Origin: Aquatica leii
Taxonomy: Eukaryota > Arthropoda > Insecta > Coleoptera > Lampyridae
Length of the DNA stretch: 64,000 nt
Reading direction: 5' to 3'
Assembly (NCBI GenBank): GCA_035610365.1
Contig: CM069436.1
Coordinates: 5,880,937-5,944,936, forward strand
Under the pieces are notes generated by a model that made no database searches, was not told the DNA's origin, and saw only the letters and a list, made by a program, of their open reading frames with translations. Both the position numbers and the translations under genes were made by a program. Below, one piece after another: positions 22,501-33,924 of this stretch. Within the stretch, counting starts at the first letter, position 1. Each line of letters opens with the position of its first letter.

Positions 22501-25500
22501 ACAATTTGCGAACGTAAATCGTTCTGTATAGCGTTGTTACATGCCAAAGTTAAAACAAAGTCACTGCCTGAAATGAGATAACATAAACGATGTTGTGCCA
22601 CTAGCTCAATGGAGACGGGGTGGGTTATATTTTAAAATTCCGTGATAACTTGTAAACGAGATTGACATAAAATCGAACTAAAACTGTAAAAGACTCAAAA
22701 ATCGGTTAGGGCGCCAATCAAGGTCACGATGATCGTAGCTTCCGGACCCCCTGATAACCCGAAAGCTCATCTGGTTGGTTACAACCCCGGAACTTACCTT
22801 GAGTTGTAACTATTCTGAAATACACTTAAAACAAAAAATACGTACGCGGCAGCTGAATGAATAAAAGCTCTTTACCGTTTAACAATTTAACATTTATTGA
22901 CTGAATATTAAAAAAAAATAAATAATGAATATCAAACAAATTCGATTAAAGAAAATAATCAATGAAATAATAATAAGCAAGACAAAAAAAATGAACAATC
23001 TGAATACAAAATTAATATATAAAAGAAAAATAATACTAATAATAGCGTTAACTCGTTTTTCAATACAACCCAATAAAAATAAACTTCAAGGCCTTGACCG
23101 CATACTTAATTTGTAAACAAATAAAAAAAAAATAATAAAAATACACAAGTTATAAAATATCCGTCCGAAACTTTGCTTCGAACTAAACGTTCAAACAAAT
23201 TATATGTTACATTATCTTTTATGCATGAATTAGATTTACTTTTACATACACAAAACAAAATTAATTAATTAAATCGAACTTCACGCAAACACCTTCAAGT
23301 GTTTCTTGAAATTTTTAACGTTAGCCGTAATTCAATCGGCTCAAATCAAAGCTTTTACTTCATATCAATCGCGGTTCACTACACGGTAATACAAATTCGT
23401 TAAATACCTTTACTCAATTGTAGACTCTAGGTGAACTGCGGGCCACAGTGGTTTCAGAAAGCTACGACTTTAGATTGAACTCCGGTCGGTCCAGGTGTTC
23501 TGTAGTCGAATACAAGCTCGGTGGAACCCCCAAACAATAGAATACCGTCGGAAGAATTATTTCTCAATTTAATTGAAATCCGCACAAAAGCGAAGACAGG
23601 ATTTTCACACAACACTTCGAAATTAAATCCAACTCGAAACGTGAGTTTTTATTTTTGGATACCATGAAGTTTCTTAAACCGTAAAATTACGAATTTGGAA
23701 AATTACTATTTTCCCCTCCCACCACTCAATTTTCACGGCACCATTTATTTAACTTCCGCGGTATTGCATAACGGTAGGGTAAAACACCCCCAACACTTGG
23801 CTACGTTCCGGTACTCGGTATTCTTAATCGCGACCAAAGATTGAACCCCAAAAACAAAACTTTACCTCTTTTAACACCTCGCATTCCCACTTAATTCAAT
23901 GAACTTGCGCCGTAAAATCTTTGTAAAAGATAGAACACTAAACGAACTAAATTAACAAAGATGAAAACTATAATTGGCCACGTGAATTCTGTCACGTAGA
24001 CCTACGACAGAAACATTTCTCACCAAAAATGCTTACTTCGCTGAATTATCATGTGGTTCGCAAACGCGCTCATAAAAGAACCCAACATAAACAAAGTATA
24101 GATAACAAGAAAAATGGATCAAATTACATTCCAAAAAGGAAGTCGTAAATTATCTCGCATTGTTATTTTACTGAGATAAACAAGTAAAACACCAAATCAA
24201 AATCAAAACCACGGAACTTAATGTATTCAAAAAAAATACCAGTAATAATTGTAAAACAACTTGAAATACCAATAACCTTAAATCACACGTAATAAAATAA
24301 CGAGTAAAACGTCTTCGATGCTAACATCGAACTAATCAATCGAAAGAAAAAAAAACAGAAAACCGAAAATTCAGCCAGTGGAATCTAATTACGGGGTCTT
24401 ACATAAAAGATCCACTGCTAAAAATTCCAACGCAGGTTACAACGTTCAAAAGCCATGCTTCAGTTACAGAAATTGATTTATAAGCAAAAAGAGCTTTTGT
24501 TGATTTGGTCCATATGGCTTTATTATGGCACATATTCAGTTCGCTTGGTTTGATGCACGTTGTTACGTAACCGTAACCTATAATAAGCGGCAGCTCAGAG
24601 CTTCGGAGAGTGAGTCGTAGGAGATCATTGATGTGCGCTAAAACAGAAAAAATATATACACTACAAATCCTATTTACATCTGTCAAGCACTGAAGGTAAA
24701 CAAATCGAAAAACACAACGAATATAATTTATTTCAATGATATCAGAAGGAGTTAAAAATGAAGAGAAAAAGAAGCAACTAAGGGTTCACCAACCAAATAT
24801 ACAGGCTCTTTAAATTAAACAATTTTTCGTACATACAAGCAATCAATTGGCTTAAAATTACATTCAAATAAATTCACGTTGGTGAATGTCAATTATCACG
24901 AGCTTATGGTGATTGCACTAATAGTGAAACAAAGCGTATCGTTTAACTTGTTACATGCAAAAAGGCTGAATCGTGCGTGCATACGACCTTAAAGCAAATA
25001 ATTATATAAAAGAATTTCTGCAAATTAAATTGATACATACGTATAGTGCCCTAAGCTTTCCGAAGTCAATTAAGGTATCTTAACAGATGTGCCCTTCAAT
25101 TCGTCGTAATGCTTCTCACAATAATGGAAATCAAAACGGTGGTATCAATTTTCTCATCTAACGTAGATTTTCAGAGTATGCATTCAGTACAGTTCTTATA
25201 TTCCGTGGGTGTCTTATTAGTTCGTCATTGGAACTTTTCCACAATAAAAGAACGTGCGCGGGTGACCAAAGTTGACAACAAAGGTAAATCAAGTAGCGCC
25301 GTAAAATGAAAATCTGTTCTTACCCAGCGAATTTTTCACCCCCCAACACATTCAAAACAGCAATCTATTTACTTAAAATCTGCGTGGATGATCTAAGATA
25401 CTGAAGATGTGCAAACCACTGGGCCTGACAACAGAAGTGTTATTTCCTTAACGTTTGTTAGAGCTAACGCAACCAGAACTATTTTTTATACGGTTCGACC

Positions 25501-28500
25501 TGCCCATTGCAGCGTGGTGTTGCTACTTTATTAAGAATGTGTTTAATAGTATAAGTTTTACCAAATTTCTTCAATTGGGTAAATGTGCGCCAAAAAGGTA
25601 CATAATAGAGAGAGGAATTTTAACCACATGTTTAGTTTTTTATCCCGTACAGCTTCGATGATGCAAAATTTCAAAAAGCATCGACGACTACAAAAGAGGA
25701 ACTTGTTTTTTTTTACTGGCTTCGAATGGGCTGTTAGGGTCAATATGTATAATGTGGAAAGAGACAGGAGTTTTTGGAATAGGATAAAGTTTTCCTTTGA
25801 TGAACCACCACAATGTAGGCAAGCATGAACGTACGTTGTAACAAAACGTGTTAAACACCTAACTAGATTTTTTTAAGGAAGGGAAATCTTCAAAAAGACT
25901 GCCGGATTCACCCACCATCTTGGTAGCCCACCTACCGGCTAAGTCTCCTTTCTCCTCTTCTCCATCTTTTGAAAGCTTTAGGCACCGCTTTCACATTCAT
26001 CATAGAGCCATCCTGCCGTTAGTCCCCTTCCTTATTTAGAGCTGCTTTCTTCTTCTCGTCTGCTAATCACTTTAACACAAAAGTAATTGACACTATTCCA
26101 ATTTTCATTTTCCATCGTTTTGTCTATAAAGTTTTTTTCGTTTAACTTTCCCCCCACTACCTTAAACAAGTCCTCTCTTTCCTTCTTTCAACGATTGCAT
26201 TTTAGTATTGCATGTTCACTGTACTTACAGTCAGCACATGTATCTACGAATCTAAATTTGAAGCGCTCAAGATACACCGCGTTCTCCCCATGACCTGATA
26301 GGAATTCTGTTAGGTGGTAGTTCACCTCTCCTCCTTTTCTATTTATCTATATTAGGTATTATTTTGTTTGTCCATGATTTCCTCTTTATCCACATCTTCT
26401 GCCATTTCTTTATGATAGTCTCCCTCTTCCTTTATTTCCCTTTCCTTCCATCATCAGCTGCAATGGTGGAATTCTTACAATCACTAGTACGTCTGCCATT
26501 GCTACTGTGCGGTAAACGCTGCTTATTCTAATAGCCTAAAGTCTCTGTACTCTGTTCCATTTGCACGCCTTCGTCCATATTTCCACAGTATATAAGAGAA
26601 TAGGGTCTACCGCGCTCGCTAGAACTCTCCTCTTCGCCGCCCTAGCTCCCTTTTTATTGGGTAGTATTTTACTAATTCCATTAATACTTTTTATCGCCTT
26701 TTCCGTAATTTGCTTTATATGTTAAATTAAGCTTAGATTTGAAACTATTGTCACTCCTAACACCTTGATATGTTTCTGGGTAGCTATCTTTCTGCCTAAT
26801 AAATCCAGAGTTACGGAGGGTATTCTCATTTTTTTCTATTATGAGGGCCATCTGCGTTTTTTGGGGAACTATATCTAGTTTATTAATAATTGTCCAATTG
26901 TTAATTATTTCCAGGGCATATTGTAATTTTTCTACAATATCTTCGATCTTCATTCCAGTAACTATAATTGTAAGGTCATCGACAAACCCTACCGTATTAA
27001 CTCCTTCCGGCAAGTTCAATTTCAGGATTCTGTTATACGTTATGTTCCAAAGTATCGGACTTAAAACCGACCCTTGCGGCACTCCCTTGCGGCAGTTACT
27101 GCTATAACCCTCTTATCACTATCATTATTTACACTTTTTATAACTAAAGTCCTATCCAGCTTATTAAATATTTTGGTAGTTCCATTTCTTTTACTGCTTT
27201 CATAATTGCCTGTCTCGATGCAGAGTTGAAGGCATTCCTCACATCGATAGTAATTATTGCGCAGATCATTTGTTTTCTCCACGTGCCCGCATTAGCATCT
27301 TTTGCCCTACTTCCTCTTCTAAATCCGTATTGGTTCCTCGGTAGTTTATCATTTGTTACTTCCCTTATTCTTTTGACTATAATTTTTGAAGTAATTTCCC
27401 GACCGCGTTAAGCAAACCTATTGGGCGGAACGAAGACCCATCACCTTTTGGCATTAAAACCAACTTGTCCACTCTCTCCACTCACTCATCTCTGGTTTTA
27501 GTTCTGCCGTTCCTTTAACTATTTCTGATGGAACCTCAGTTGGTCCAGGCGCCTTCTTGTTGGTAATCTGTTTAGCTGCTTCGGTCCCTTCCGCATCGTC
27601 AATTTTTTCATTTAGGTCAACATTCTCAGTCCAATCTAATTCTCTATGTTTTGGAAAAAGTACTTTAATCGTACTTTCTAATTTGTCCTGACTCCAACCA
27701 ACTAACGGGGTTTTCTTCTGAATTTTCCGTGTTACTATTTGGTAACCCCTCCTCAGACATCTTTATCCACTTCATCGAACAGTTCATTCCAGTTTTTATT
27801 TTTACTATTCTTAATTTCTTCCTTTAGTGATTATCTTCTTTGCTTTAATATTTCATTTTCGTAATCTACGTTACCCTTAATTCTAATTTTTTTGGGAAAT
27901 TTTTCTTGCTTTATTACATTACTTCTTAAGATACGCTATTTGATGATTCCACCAATATTGTACTCTCCCCTTATTATTTCTTTTTCTTCTTCTTCTTTTC
28001 TTGTTTCTGGAGTAATTGGTTTACTTCTGTTGCATCATTTATGTTTCTTGTCTCCGCCTTATGTATTAACTCTTTTAGTATTTTTTTATCTAACTTGGTA
28101 TTCCACATATTTCTCCAATCTTTACTTTATTTTCAGTTTTTTGGTTCTTTATAATTTGTTTACCATTTTTTCTAATTTCCCAGACAATATGTTTATGGTC
28201 ACTGAGTGTTTCTTCTTTTAGAACTTTCCATTTTAAGATTTCATTTATCGTATCACTGCTAACGATGGTTAGATCTAGAAATGGGGATTGCCTCCCTCTT
28301 TCGAACGTAGGTATATCACCGTTATTTACTATTATTAAATCCAGGTTTGCTATGAAGTCTTCTATTTCTATACCTCTATTGTTTGTTTTAGAGGAGCCCT
28401 ACAGTACAGATGCTGCGTTAATGTTCTCTGCAATTATCGTCCTTCTTCTGTTATCTTCTAACCACCATAGTTAGCTCCTTTAACCGCTCACCGAGTTCGA

Positions 28501-31500
28501 ACGCACTTTTATTTGGGGTGTAATGGCAGCAGCATGTGCATGTACCGAAGTTATTTCTGCCCAAACGAAACCATCCCCTTCCCTTCCTCTGCTTACGCAT
28601 AGGTTGTTTCCTGTGATCATTATCCGCGTTTTCTTTGTGTTATTCTTAAAAAGCCCCCGATCAGTAATTGCTTTAAATTCCGATAGTACTAATACTTCAT
28701 AGCCTTTATTTCGTGCATCTTTTTTGCTAACGCAAAAGCTGCCCTGCTATTATTCAGATCAGTTTGCAGTGTTCTGAACATTTAATTTGTTTTCTTGCAC
28801 ACCTTTTTTTCTTTAATACGTACGTACACCATCTAGAATTGGTTCTGTGGCCCCTTCCAGCATCCACCTCTACCGAATCGCATAGTACCTATGAAGTGGT
28901 CGTCTCCACCACACCTATAGCACATTCTGCTCCTGTCAAGCCCCTTATATTTGTCTGTCTTGTATCCCTTCATCCAACACCTGAAACACGTGTCCGGCTC
29001 TTTTTTTACTTTGACTCTAAGGATGTCCACCCTACGCTTATAAAACCTTGTTCTTCTATCGCCCTACCGTTGTCTTATCCACCTGTACTAACGCGTTTTG
29101 TTGCCCCCTGCTCACACTATAGATTATCCTCATTCTGCAAACTACTTCAGGGCATTTTTTAATTACTGCTTCTAGTACTTCTCGGTTGTAACCGAGTCCA
29201 GGTCTTTTATTTCAATCATTACTTTTCTGCACCTAATATCCGCACCTCCGAATTCGTGTTGGCCGCTTTTAGTCTATCATGTAGAGGTTTTGCCTTTCCT
29301 ACCCCTTTCTCTAATTTGAGAAGAATATCCCCTTGCTTGGTCTTACTTATACCTCGTGTTTCGGTATCTATCCCTTCTATATCAGTTTTCTTAACGTTAC
29401 GTAATACCTCTTCGTATTTGTCGTCTTCTTTAACTTTAATTAAGACCGATTCCGGTCTCTCAGTCTTCTTTTTGTCTAATTTCTTCTTTATTTGTCTTTC
29501 AGTTGCATCTGTGTGGGTGCTTTCATTGTATGTCGTAATTATTTTCTTCGTTTTCTTAGCCTTCTTGTTTTTAACAACTTTCCAATTGCTGTCTGTTGCG
29601 TCCGTTTCTTTTCCAGATTCCATGTCTGTTACCGGTTTCCCCTGTATGATTACCATCTTTGTAAGTTTCTTCTGTTATCAGTTGTTTCTAGTATAGTAAA
29701 TAGATCTACAACATTAACTTTGATTTCGAGAGGACTGATTGGATTGCGACTCAAGGAATCGATATAGCTCATTTTAAAACAACATGTATATTTTATCTCG
29801 AATGTATACTCTTGAATTTAAATCGACCAACGCCCAATTCGAAGAAGGAGGTCTCATGGACAACACCGCTGGCATGGTTTCCAGCTCGTACGAGTGGTAA
29901 TGGTGTTGATCTCGACGTTGCAGAAACTCTTTGAGATACCCGAATTATAATTAAATTATTGTTTAGTAGCTCGTTAATGATTTTATTAAGGCATTTTTTT
30001 CTCGTGGTATTTAGATACGCATATAAGGAATTATCGTCACACTGACGCGCTGACCTCACAGAACGTACGATATTTTCGTCCGCGTCAACTAAACAATCTT
30101 CGGGGATTTGCAAATGTATGGCTTGTAATTTCAATAATTTTGAAAGCAATCACTTAGTTTCGTAATTAGCAGCGTCCTAAAGTAATTAAGTAATTACGAA
30201 ATTGTGGAACGAAGTCACTTCGAATGTTTTGCCAGGAAGCGTTCTACTTAATTTGCTCGTCAAAGCACTGGCGGGCGTTGTCACGAAAACTGTTAACAAT
30301 GAGTTGAACGATGGTATCCTTACTTCAGTGATAACTTACGGTTGTCGACACACTGTACCCAATCGTTCACCTGAGTATCGTCTTTCGACGGGTCGTAGAT
30401 AGGAATAAGGCACCCACTACCTACTTTAGTTGAAATAGCTGGTTTTATTTTTGAAGACGAAGAGGACGATGCGCTGGACGAACTTGGGATTCGGTATGGC
30501 CAGCTACTACGTTTCTTGTTAGAGATTTCTCCACGTTTTGTTTTACTCGTGTACTCACTAAACACGAAGAGTTTGTGTAATTTGTAAAGGACCTGTAGGC
30601 GGAGCTATTCTGCGCGACTAAACAATACGTAACTAACAAAATTGCGGTTCGCGGCGACACGTGTTTACCGGACCAAGGCTGGACAGCAAGTGCCTCAACT
30701 TTTTTTAGCTTGAGATCGAGATCTCTTCCTTTGGAATTCAAGGGAATTTTGTGTCGCTGGCTGGGTGGCGATATTCAAAGCCCTGAAATTGGTAAAGTTC
30801 GTTTAAAAAAAAAGAACACAAAAGTAATTTTTTTTGCTACACTAGACAATCAAGGTAAAAATTTTGGTTATGTCAGATATTGTCGATTTTAGTTGTTTAA
30901 TTACTCGATTTATCTGTATTCACAAAGCGTTGGAATTCTATCATCGTTTAAAAATACGGCTTATTTTAAACGTACTCTGTATAGGATTTTTTTTAATTTA
31001 GTAAAAACCGCGACATTTATTGCTCAAGAAAAAAAATTGTTATATTTGTGTTTTAGTGCTACTTTGTTACACCGAATTTTTTATATTGTTCATTCAACTC
31101 CTCCGAAATGTCGTTGATTTACTTGTGCATGTGCTCAAGTTTATGTTTATGGAAGTTAAACATTGTTCTGTTTGAACCTTGCACATCATAACATAGGATT
31201 AACCTGACTGGCTTACAACGCTGCTAGTAAGTATAGGCCCATAGGCCCCTAGCAATCAACTGCATGTTCTTCATATGTTTAAAAAAACTGATAGGCATAC
31301 AGCTACATACATTGGAAACAATATTTTTATTCTTTAAAATTAAAAAAAAAATGTACTGTATAAGCCTAACATTTGATATTTTTACTTAGGTACACATTTA
31401 GTAAATTTATTCAATTCACCTGGTGTACATTTTATTCTAGTGCTTTTTGTTTTGATTCTAGAAGTTGCAAGACGTAAATCTTACTTCTTCTGAAATCTTT

Positions 31501-33924
31501 TCATAGACACGGTTAACCAAAACAATACGTTTGTTTTCTTTCTTCTTTTTTTTTTGAGTGTGTTTCATGTGTATTAATTTGCCACAGTTTAGAAATCATC
31601 GCTAAAACGGATTATTTTCTCACAGAAAAAGAAATCCACTAAGAAGAAGCGTTCTTCAAGCGATAGTTCACTCGAAAGGTTTGTATATTTTTTTTTAATA
31701 GAAAAAAACGTCTTTTAAGACGAAAACGCTGTATTGTTACAAACCAAATTAAATTACAGCTCGCCAGAACGACAAAAACAATTACCGGTCGAAAAACCAA
31801 TCGGCAAGACGAAAGACAAAGATAAAGAAATCGATTCGAAGAAACGGCAGATTGTTCGCGAATACGATCACAATCGGAATCGCTCGATTTCGCCGAAAAA
31901 TTCGAAACGAGCATCTGCAAAGCTTCATAGATCTAAAACGCCCGACAAGAAACAATTGCATAGTTCGAATGGGCAAGAAGAACGAAAAACTCATCGCGCA
32001 CGATCGAGATCGCCAATTCATAGGCGAAATTCTAGATCTCCGTACAAAAACAGATCCGAATCTAAATATAAATATCGAAGACCATCGCGCTCGCCTTTAC
32101 CAACCAATAACACAAAGCAACGAAGAAGTCGTTCTAACAATCGCAGACGAAGGTCGCCTTCGCATCAATCCGACAGCAACCGTCAAAGACATTCTAAACA
32201 TGTTGAAATTAATTCAGCCCACCGAAAAAAATCACCATTAAGAAAACATTCTCCAGATAGGCGTCGATCTCCAAGCTTACGTTCGCCGGAACCTAAAAGA
32301 CGAACCGAGCCGAAAAGTCGTACCGAATCTACCCGAAGACGATCTTCCTCTAAAACAAAAATTCAAAAACACGAAAACAGCCAAAGAGAAGCGATTCAAC
32401 GTTCCGAGTCAAAAAAACACAGTCGAAACGGTTCACCAGAAATTTATAATAAAACCCCACCAAGAATCGAAAGCTATAAAAGCAGCAACAATCAAACGAA
32501 AACACCACCTCGCGAAGTAAAACCCGTCGAGTTCAAACGCGAAAAATCGCCTAAACGTAGAAATCACCAACAAAAACCTATAGTCCGTCTGCGATCGTCC
32601 AGCGAAGATAATAACACGGATACTGAAAACGAAAACGAGGACGAAGAACGCGAAAAAGAATTACGCATGTTAAGATTATTAAAATCTGGATTGGCCGCGA
32701 AAGCAAAAGTATCTCTCGAAAAAAAAGTACCAAAAAAACAAGTGTATAAACCCGAGAAACTTCCTAGTCCTAAAATGTATAATCAAAAGTACGTTGTCGA
32801 ACCGGACGTGTTCGATATAAAGATTTTGCCACTGAAACCTGATGTGGAGAAAGTGAAATTCGTTGAAAATGTTAACGCATCTATGGAGCAAAACTTTGAT
32901 ATTGAAAGAAAAAAATCGCATAGCAGCAGTCGATCTAGGTCTAGATCGCGCACTAAATCTAATAGTATGTCGCAGGTTAAAAAATCCAAGTCTAGAAGTT
33001 ACTCGCGTTCTTCCTACGGGTGAGTAAATGTAACTTGTTATTCCAATTTTATTTGTATCGCGAGTAGGTCGTCGTCTTCTAGCAGTAGTCATCATACCAC
33101 ATCGAGGTCGCCTTCTCGCGTGCATAGTTCACGTTCGGCGAGTTCGTCCAGAAGTTCCAGTAGCGCTTCTTCTCGCTCACGTTCTCCTTCGATACCCAGA
33201 AGACACGGCTCGCCTAGTTTTTTAGATCGTCGCCGTATCACCAGGTAAATGCATGTCGTAGCGTAAAAGTAGCACGATAAATTTTTATTTTTATTCATTT
33301 TATTTCAGCAAGAAGGTGTAACACCTGAGATGTATTTAGTAGTTTAGTTTCCTCGTTTTCTTAATTTTTGCTTCTTAAGTTTTTGATTAGTGTAAGTATT
33401 GTAAGAAATTATGTATTTTTATGTAATAGGAATATTATTTTATCGAAAGAATTTTATATTCTGTAGAATGTAACAATAAACGTTGTCACTTTGCGATTTT
33501 TTTTGTTGTTCACAAGTGTAGTCGCAGTTGCTGCGCACGGCTCGAAAGTTTTGCTTTTACGCTTAAATATTGCTGCATAAGCATGAACTTACACGCTAAT
33601 CCTATTTACTGTGAATACGATGTAAAATCAGTTTTGATTGTTCTACTATCAAAACTACTTTATATTTAGAACACCCCTGTGCACGATTATACGTATTGAT
33701 TTATTGAAAAAAAAATCTTTAATAGCATGTGTCTTACTAACAAATACTAATACAGTGCACGCAAACGCCCTATACCATATCATCGGCCGACACCGTCGTC
33801 GCCGTCTTCTGTCAGCAGTTACACCAGCAGCCCGTGGTACAACAGAAATCTTAGCAGCAGTAGAAGTCATTCGCTTAGCAGCAGTTCACGATCTGGCACT
33901 AGGTCTCCTCCACAATCTCCATAA
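19294..33924 (+). CDS. SRRM2: SRRM2/CWC21-like spliceosome protein, whole gene
   Basis: Orthologue of SRRM2 (SRm300), the RS-rich spliceosome protein whose N-terminus contains the Cwc21 domain that contacts Prp8 and the U5 snRNP (known of the family); it acts in the nucleus. Exons: 19294-19532, 19585-19689, 21030-21332, 21386-21442, 21911-22052, 31626-31678, 31760-33019, 33068-33244 and 33756-33924. Phases agree throughout and give 834 residues. The N-terminus MYNGIGLTTPRGSGTNGHVQ and the block GISEYFVDGSSFDP are diagnostic. Residues about 215-280 are lysine/serine-rich, and the remainder is a long Arg/Ser/Pro region ending in KRPIPYHRPTPS plus serine repeats. The 9.6 kb intron 22053-31625 holds a LINE and a gag fossil. 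The protein is much shorter than vertebrate SRRM2, as is usual in insects. Confidence 0.92.
19585..19689 (+). CDS. SRRM2: SRRM2-like exon 2 (Cwc21 helix)
   Basis: Acceptor TGTGCAG, then FSAEAIKNKVNNYRIML, the end of the Cwc21 domain. Donor GTAAGT, phase 2. The later CAG eight bases downstream would put a stop in frame, so the earlier acceptor is chosen. Confidence 0.88.
20313..20572 (+). CDS. SRRM2: Possible alternative first coding exon
   Basis: An open stretch from an ATG at 20313, starting MFYGGSGGGGYRNRYTVDER. It has a glycine-rich start, a cysteine/histidine cluster (QQCCCHCHC) and an asparagine run. It ends VVR|GTAAAC with a donor in phase 2, the same phase as exons 1-2, so it would splice in frame onto the exon at 21030. 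The product would lack the Cwc21 domain. Composition resembles the host exons rather than the nearby non-coding DNA. It matches no domain I know. It could also be part of a different transcript or a chance open frame. Confidence 0.4.
21030..21332 (+). CDS. SRRM2: SRRM2-like exon 3
   Basis: Acceptor TTTTTAG; reads VTETHHLAEAQQEKNARL, then GISEYFVDGSSFDPDREAKE, the conserved block after the Cwc21 domain, followed by a charged coiled-coil-like stretch and HTPSPEPPALGPKKKKKRK. Donor GTACGT, phase 2. Confidence 0.92.
21386..21442 (+). CDS. SRRM2: SRRM2-like exon 4 (Ser/Lys)
   Basis: 57-base exon reading SSSSEDQKKKKKTKKRKKER after a 53-base intron. Phase 2 on both sides, so it could be skipped without changing frame. 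Confidence 0.75.
21911..22052 (+). CDS. SRRM2: SRRM2-like exon 5 (acidic Ser/Asp)
   Basis: Acceptor TACGTAG; reads STKVKDKKKRKRKHSVDSSD and a Ser/Asp run, then KKKKLKKKE. Donor GTTAGT in phase 0. It precedes the 9.6 kb intron. Confidence 0.82.
22053..25870. other. Left part of the large SRRM2-like intron
   Basis: AT-rich intron DNA without any recognised gene. 22690-24410 differs in character: it starts with a GC-richer stretch (GGGCGCCAATCAAGGTCACG) and from 22806 runs TGTAACTATTCTG through to CTTACA near 24403. That shape suggests an old LTR-element remnant, but no protein fragment or second LTR supports it. The remaining parts show no feature. Confidence 0.3.
25950..28800 (-). pseudogene. 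R1-like LINE ORF2 remains
   Basis: The clearest part is 27082-26681: MPQGSVLSPILWNITYNRIL, GFVDDLTIIVTG (FVDD in place of FADD/YADD), NNWTIINKLDIVPQKTQMAL. Upstream on the minus strand, about 28500-27100 holds endonuclease and RT-finger sequence in broken frames; 27282-27061 reads a SVNNDSDKRVIAVTAAREC-like piece. Downstream, about 26680-25950 is the post-RT region. The element is not functional. Confidence 0.7.
28833..29656 (-). pseudogene. R1-like LINE ORF1 (gag-like) remains
   Basis: Minus-strand frames. 29656-29219 is a Lys/Thr/Glu-rich RNA-binding-type domain (SNWKVVKNKKAKKTKK, later DILLKLEKGVGKAKPLHDRL). 29030-28833 carries two zinc knuckles (CFRCWMKGYKTDKYKG, CYRCGGDDHFIGT). ORF1 proteins of this clade coat element RNA. 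Frame changes lie between the pieces. Confidence 0.72.
29790..30760 (-). mobile_element. LTR-retroelement gag fossil
   Basis: A fossil gag region of an LTR retrotransposon, most like Ty3/Gypsy, on the minus strand. It shows a serine-rich N-terminal part and a LIPIYDPSKDDTQVNDW motif near 30430, typical of retrotransposon gag starts, followed by a SLYAYLNT-type helix near 30030. It is broken in several places and no pol or LTR is attached. It lies in the same host intron as the R1-like LINE. Confidence 0.55.
30761..31625. other. Right end of the large SRRM2-like intron
   Basis: AT-rich intron sequence with a T-rich tract (31540-31560) before the exon 6 acceptor at 31625. Nothing else recognised. 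Confidence 0.5.
31626..31678 (+). CDS. SRRM2: SRRM2-like exon 6
   Basis: Acceptor TTCTCACAG, reads KKKSTKKKRSSSDSSLE and ends in phase 2. Its phase 0 start matches exon 5 across the 9.6 kb intron, and the Lys/Ser composition continues that of exon 5. Confidence 0.78.
31760..33019 (+). CDS. SRRM2: SRRM2-like exon 7 (large RS exon)
   Basis: 420 residues dominated by Arg, Ser, Lys and Pro with many RSRS, RSPS and SPKR-type dipeptides, as in SR-related splicing proteins. A more ordered segment near 32640-32860 (MLRLLKSGLAAKAKVSLEKK, then MYNQKYVVEPDVFDIKILPL) interrupts the RS region. Donor GTGAGT, phase 2; without splicing, the frame would stop at once (TGA). Confidence 0.9.
33068..33244 (+). 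CDS. SRRM2: SRRM2-like exon 8 (Ser-rich)
   Basis: Follows a 48-base intron. Reads a serine run, SHHTTSRSPSRVHSSRSA and ends SPSFLDRRRITS. Donor GTAAAT, phase 2, shared by both possible last exons. Confidence 0.85.
33309..33321 (+). CDS. SRRM2: Short alternative last coding exon (KKV stop)
   Basis: Acceptor TTATTTCAG followed in frame by AAG AAG GTG TAA, giving ITSKKV and a stop (782 residues in total). It has its own AATAAA at 33475-33480. It competes with the exon at 33756. Confidence 0.5.
33475..33480 (+). promoter_or_regulatory. Proximal polyadenylation signal
   Basis: AATAAA 154 bases after the short alternative stop, followed by a T-rich stretch (CGATTTTTTTTGTTG) about 15 bases on. It fits a proximal cleavage site for the short isoform. 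Confidence 0.5.
33756..33924 (+). CDS. SRRM2: SRRM2-like conserved last exon
   Basis: Acceptor TAATACAG. Splicing from exon 8 gives ITSARKRPIPYHRPTPSS followed by serine repeats and SGTRSPPQSP stop. The KRPIPYHRPTPS element is conserved in SRRM-type proteins, so this is the main end of the protein. A distal AATAAA lies at 34318-34323. Confidence 0.87.

Larger units (their letters stand above)
25871..29700 (-). mobile_element. R1-like LINE, two-ORF, decayed
   Basis: Non-LTR retrotransposon on the minus strand inside the SRRM2-like intron. It has a gag-like ORF1 with CCHC knuckles followed by an APE/RT ORF2, the organisation of the R1 clade. The 3' end is near 25870, next to an A-rich (minus sense) tract. 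The 5' end is near 29700. It has many frame changes. It lies antisense to the host gene. Confidence 0.75.

Noticed and set aside
22806-24403. Possible solo LTR (TGTAAC to TTACA)
   Set aside because: No second copy, no convincing target duplication and no primer-binding site directly at the end; reported only as a remark in the intron entry.
28764-29767. Plus-strand frames opposite the R1-like LINE ORF1
   Set aside because: Antisense shadows; the minus strand carries zinc knuckles.
32679-33298. Minus-strand frames opposite the SRRM2-like RS exon
   Set aside because: Mirror images of Arg/Ser codons; no independent support.
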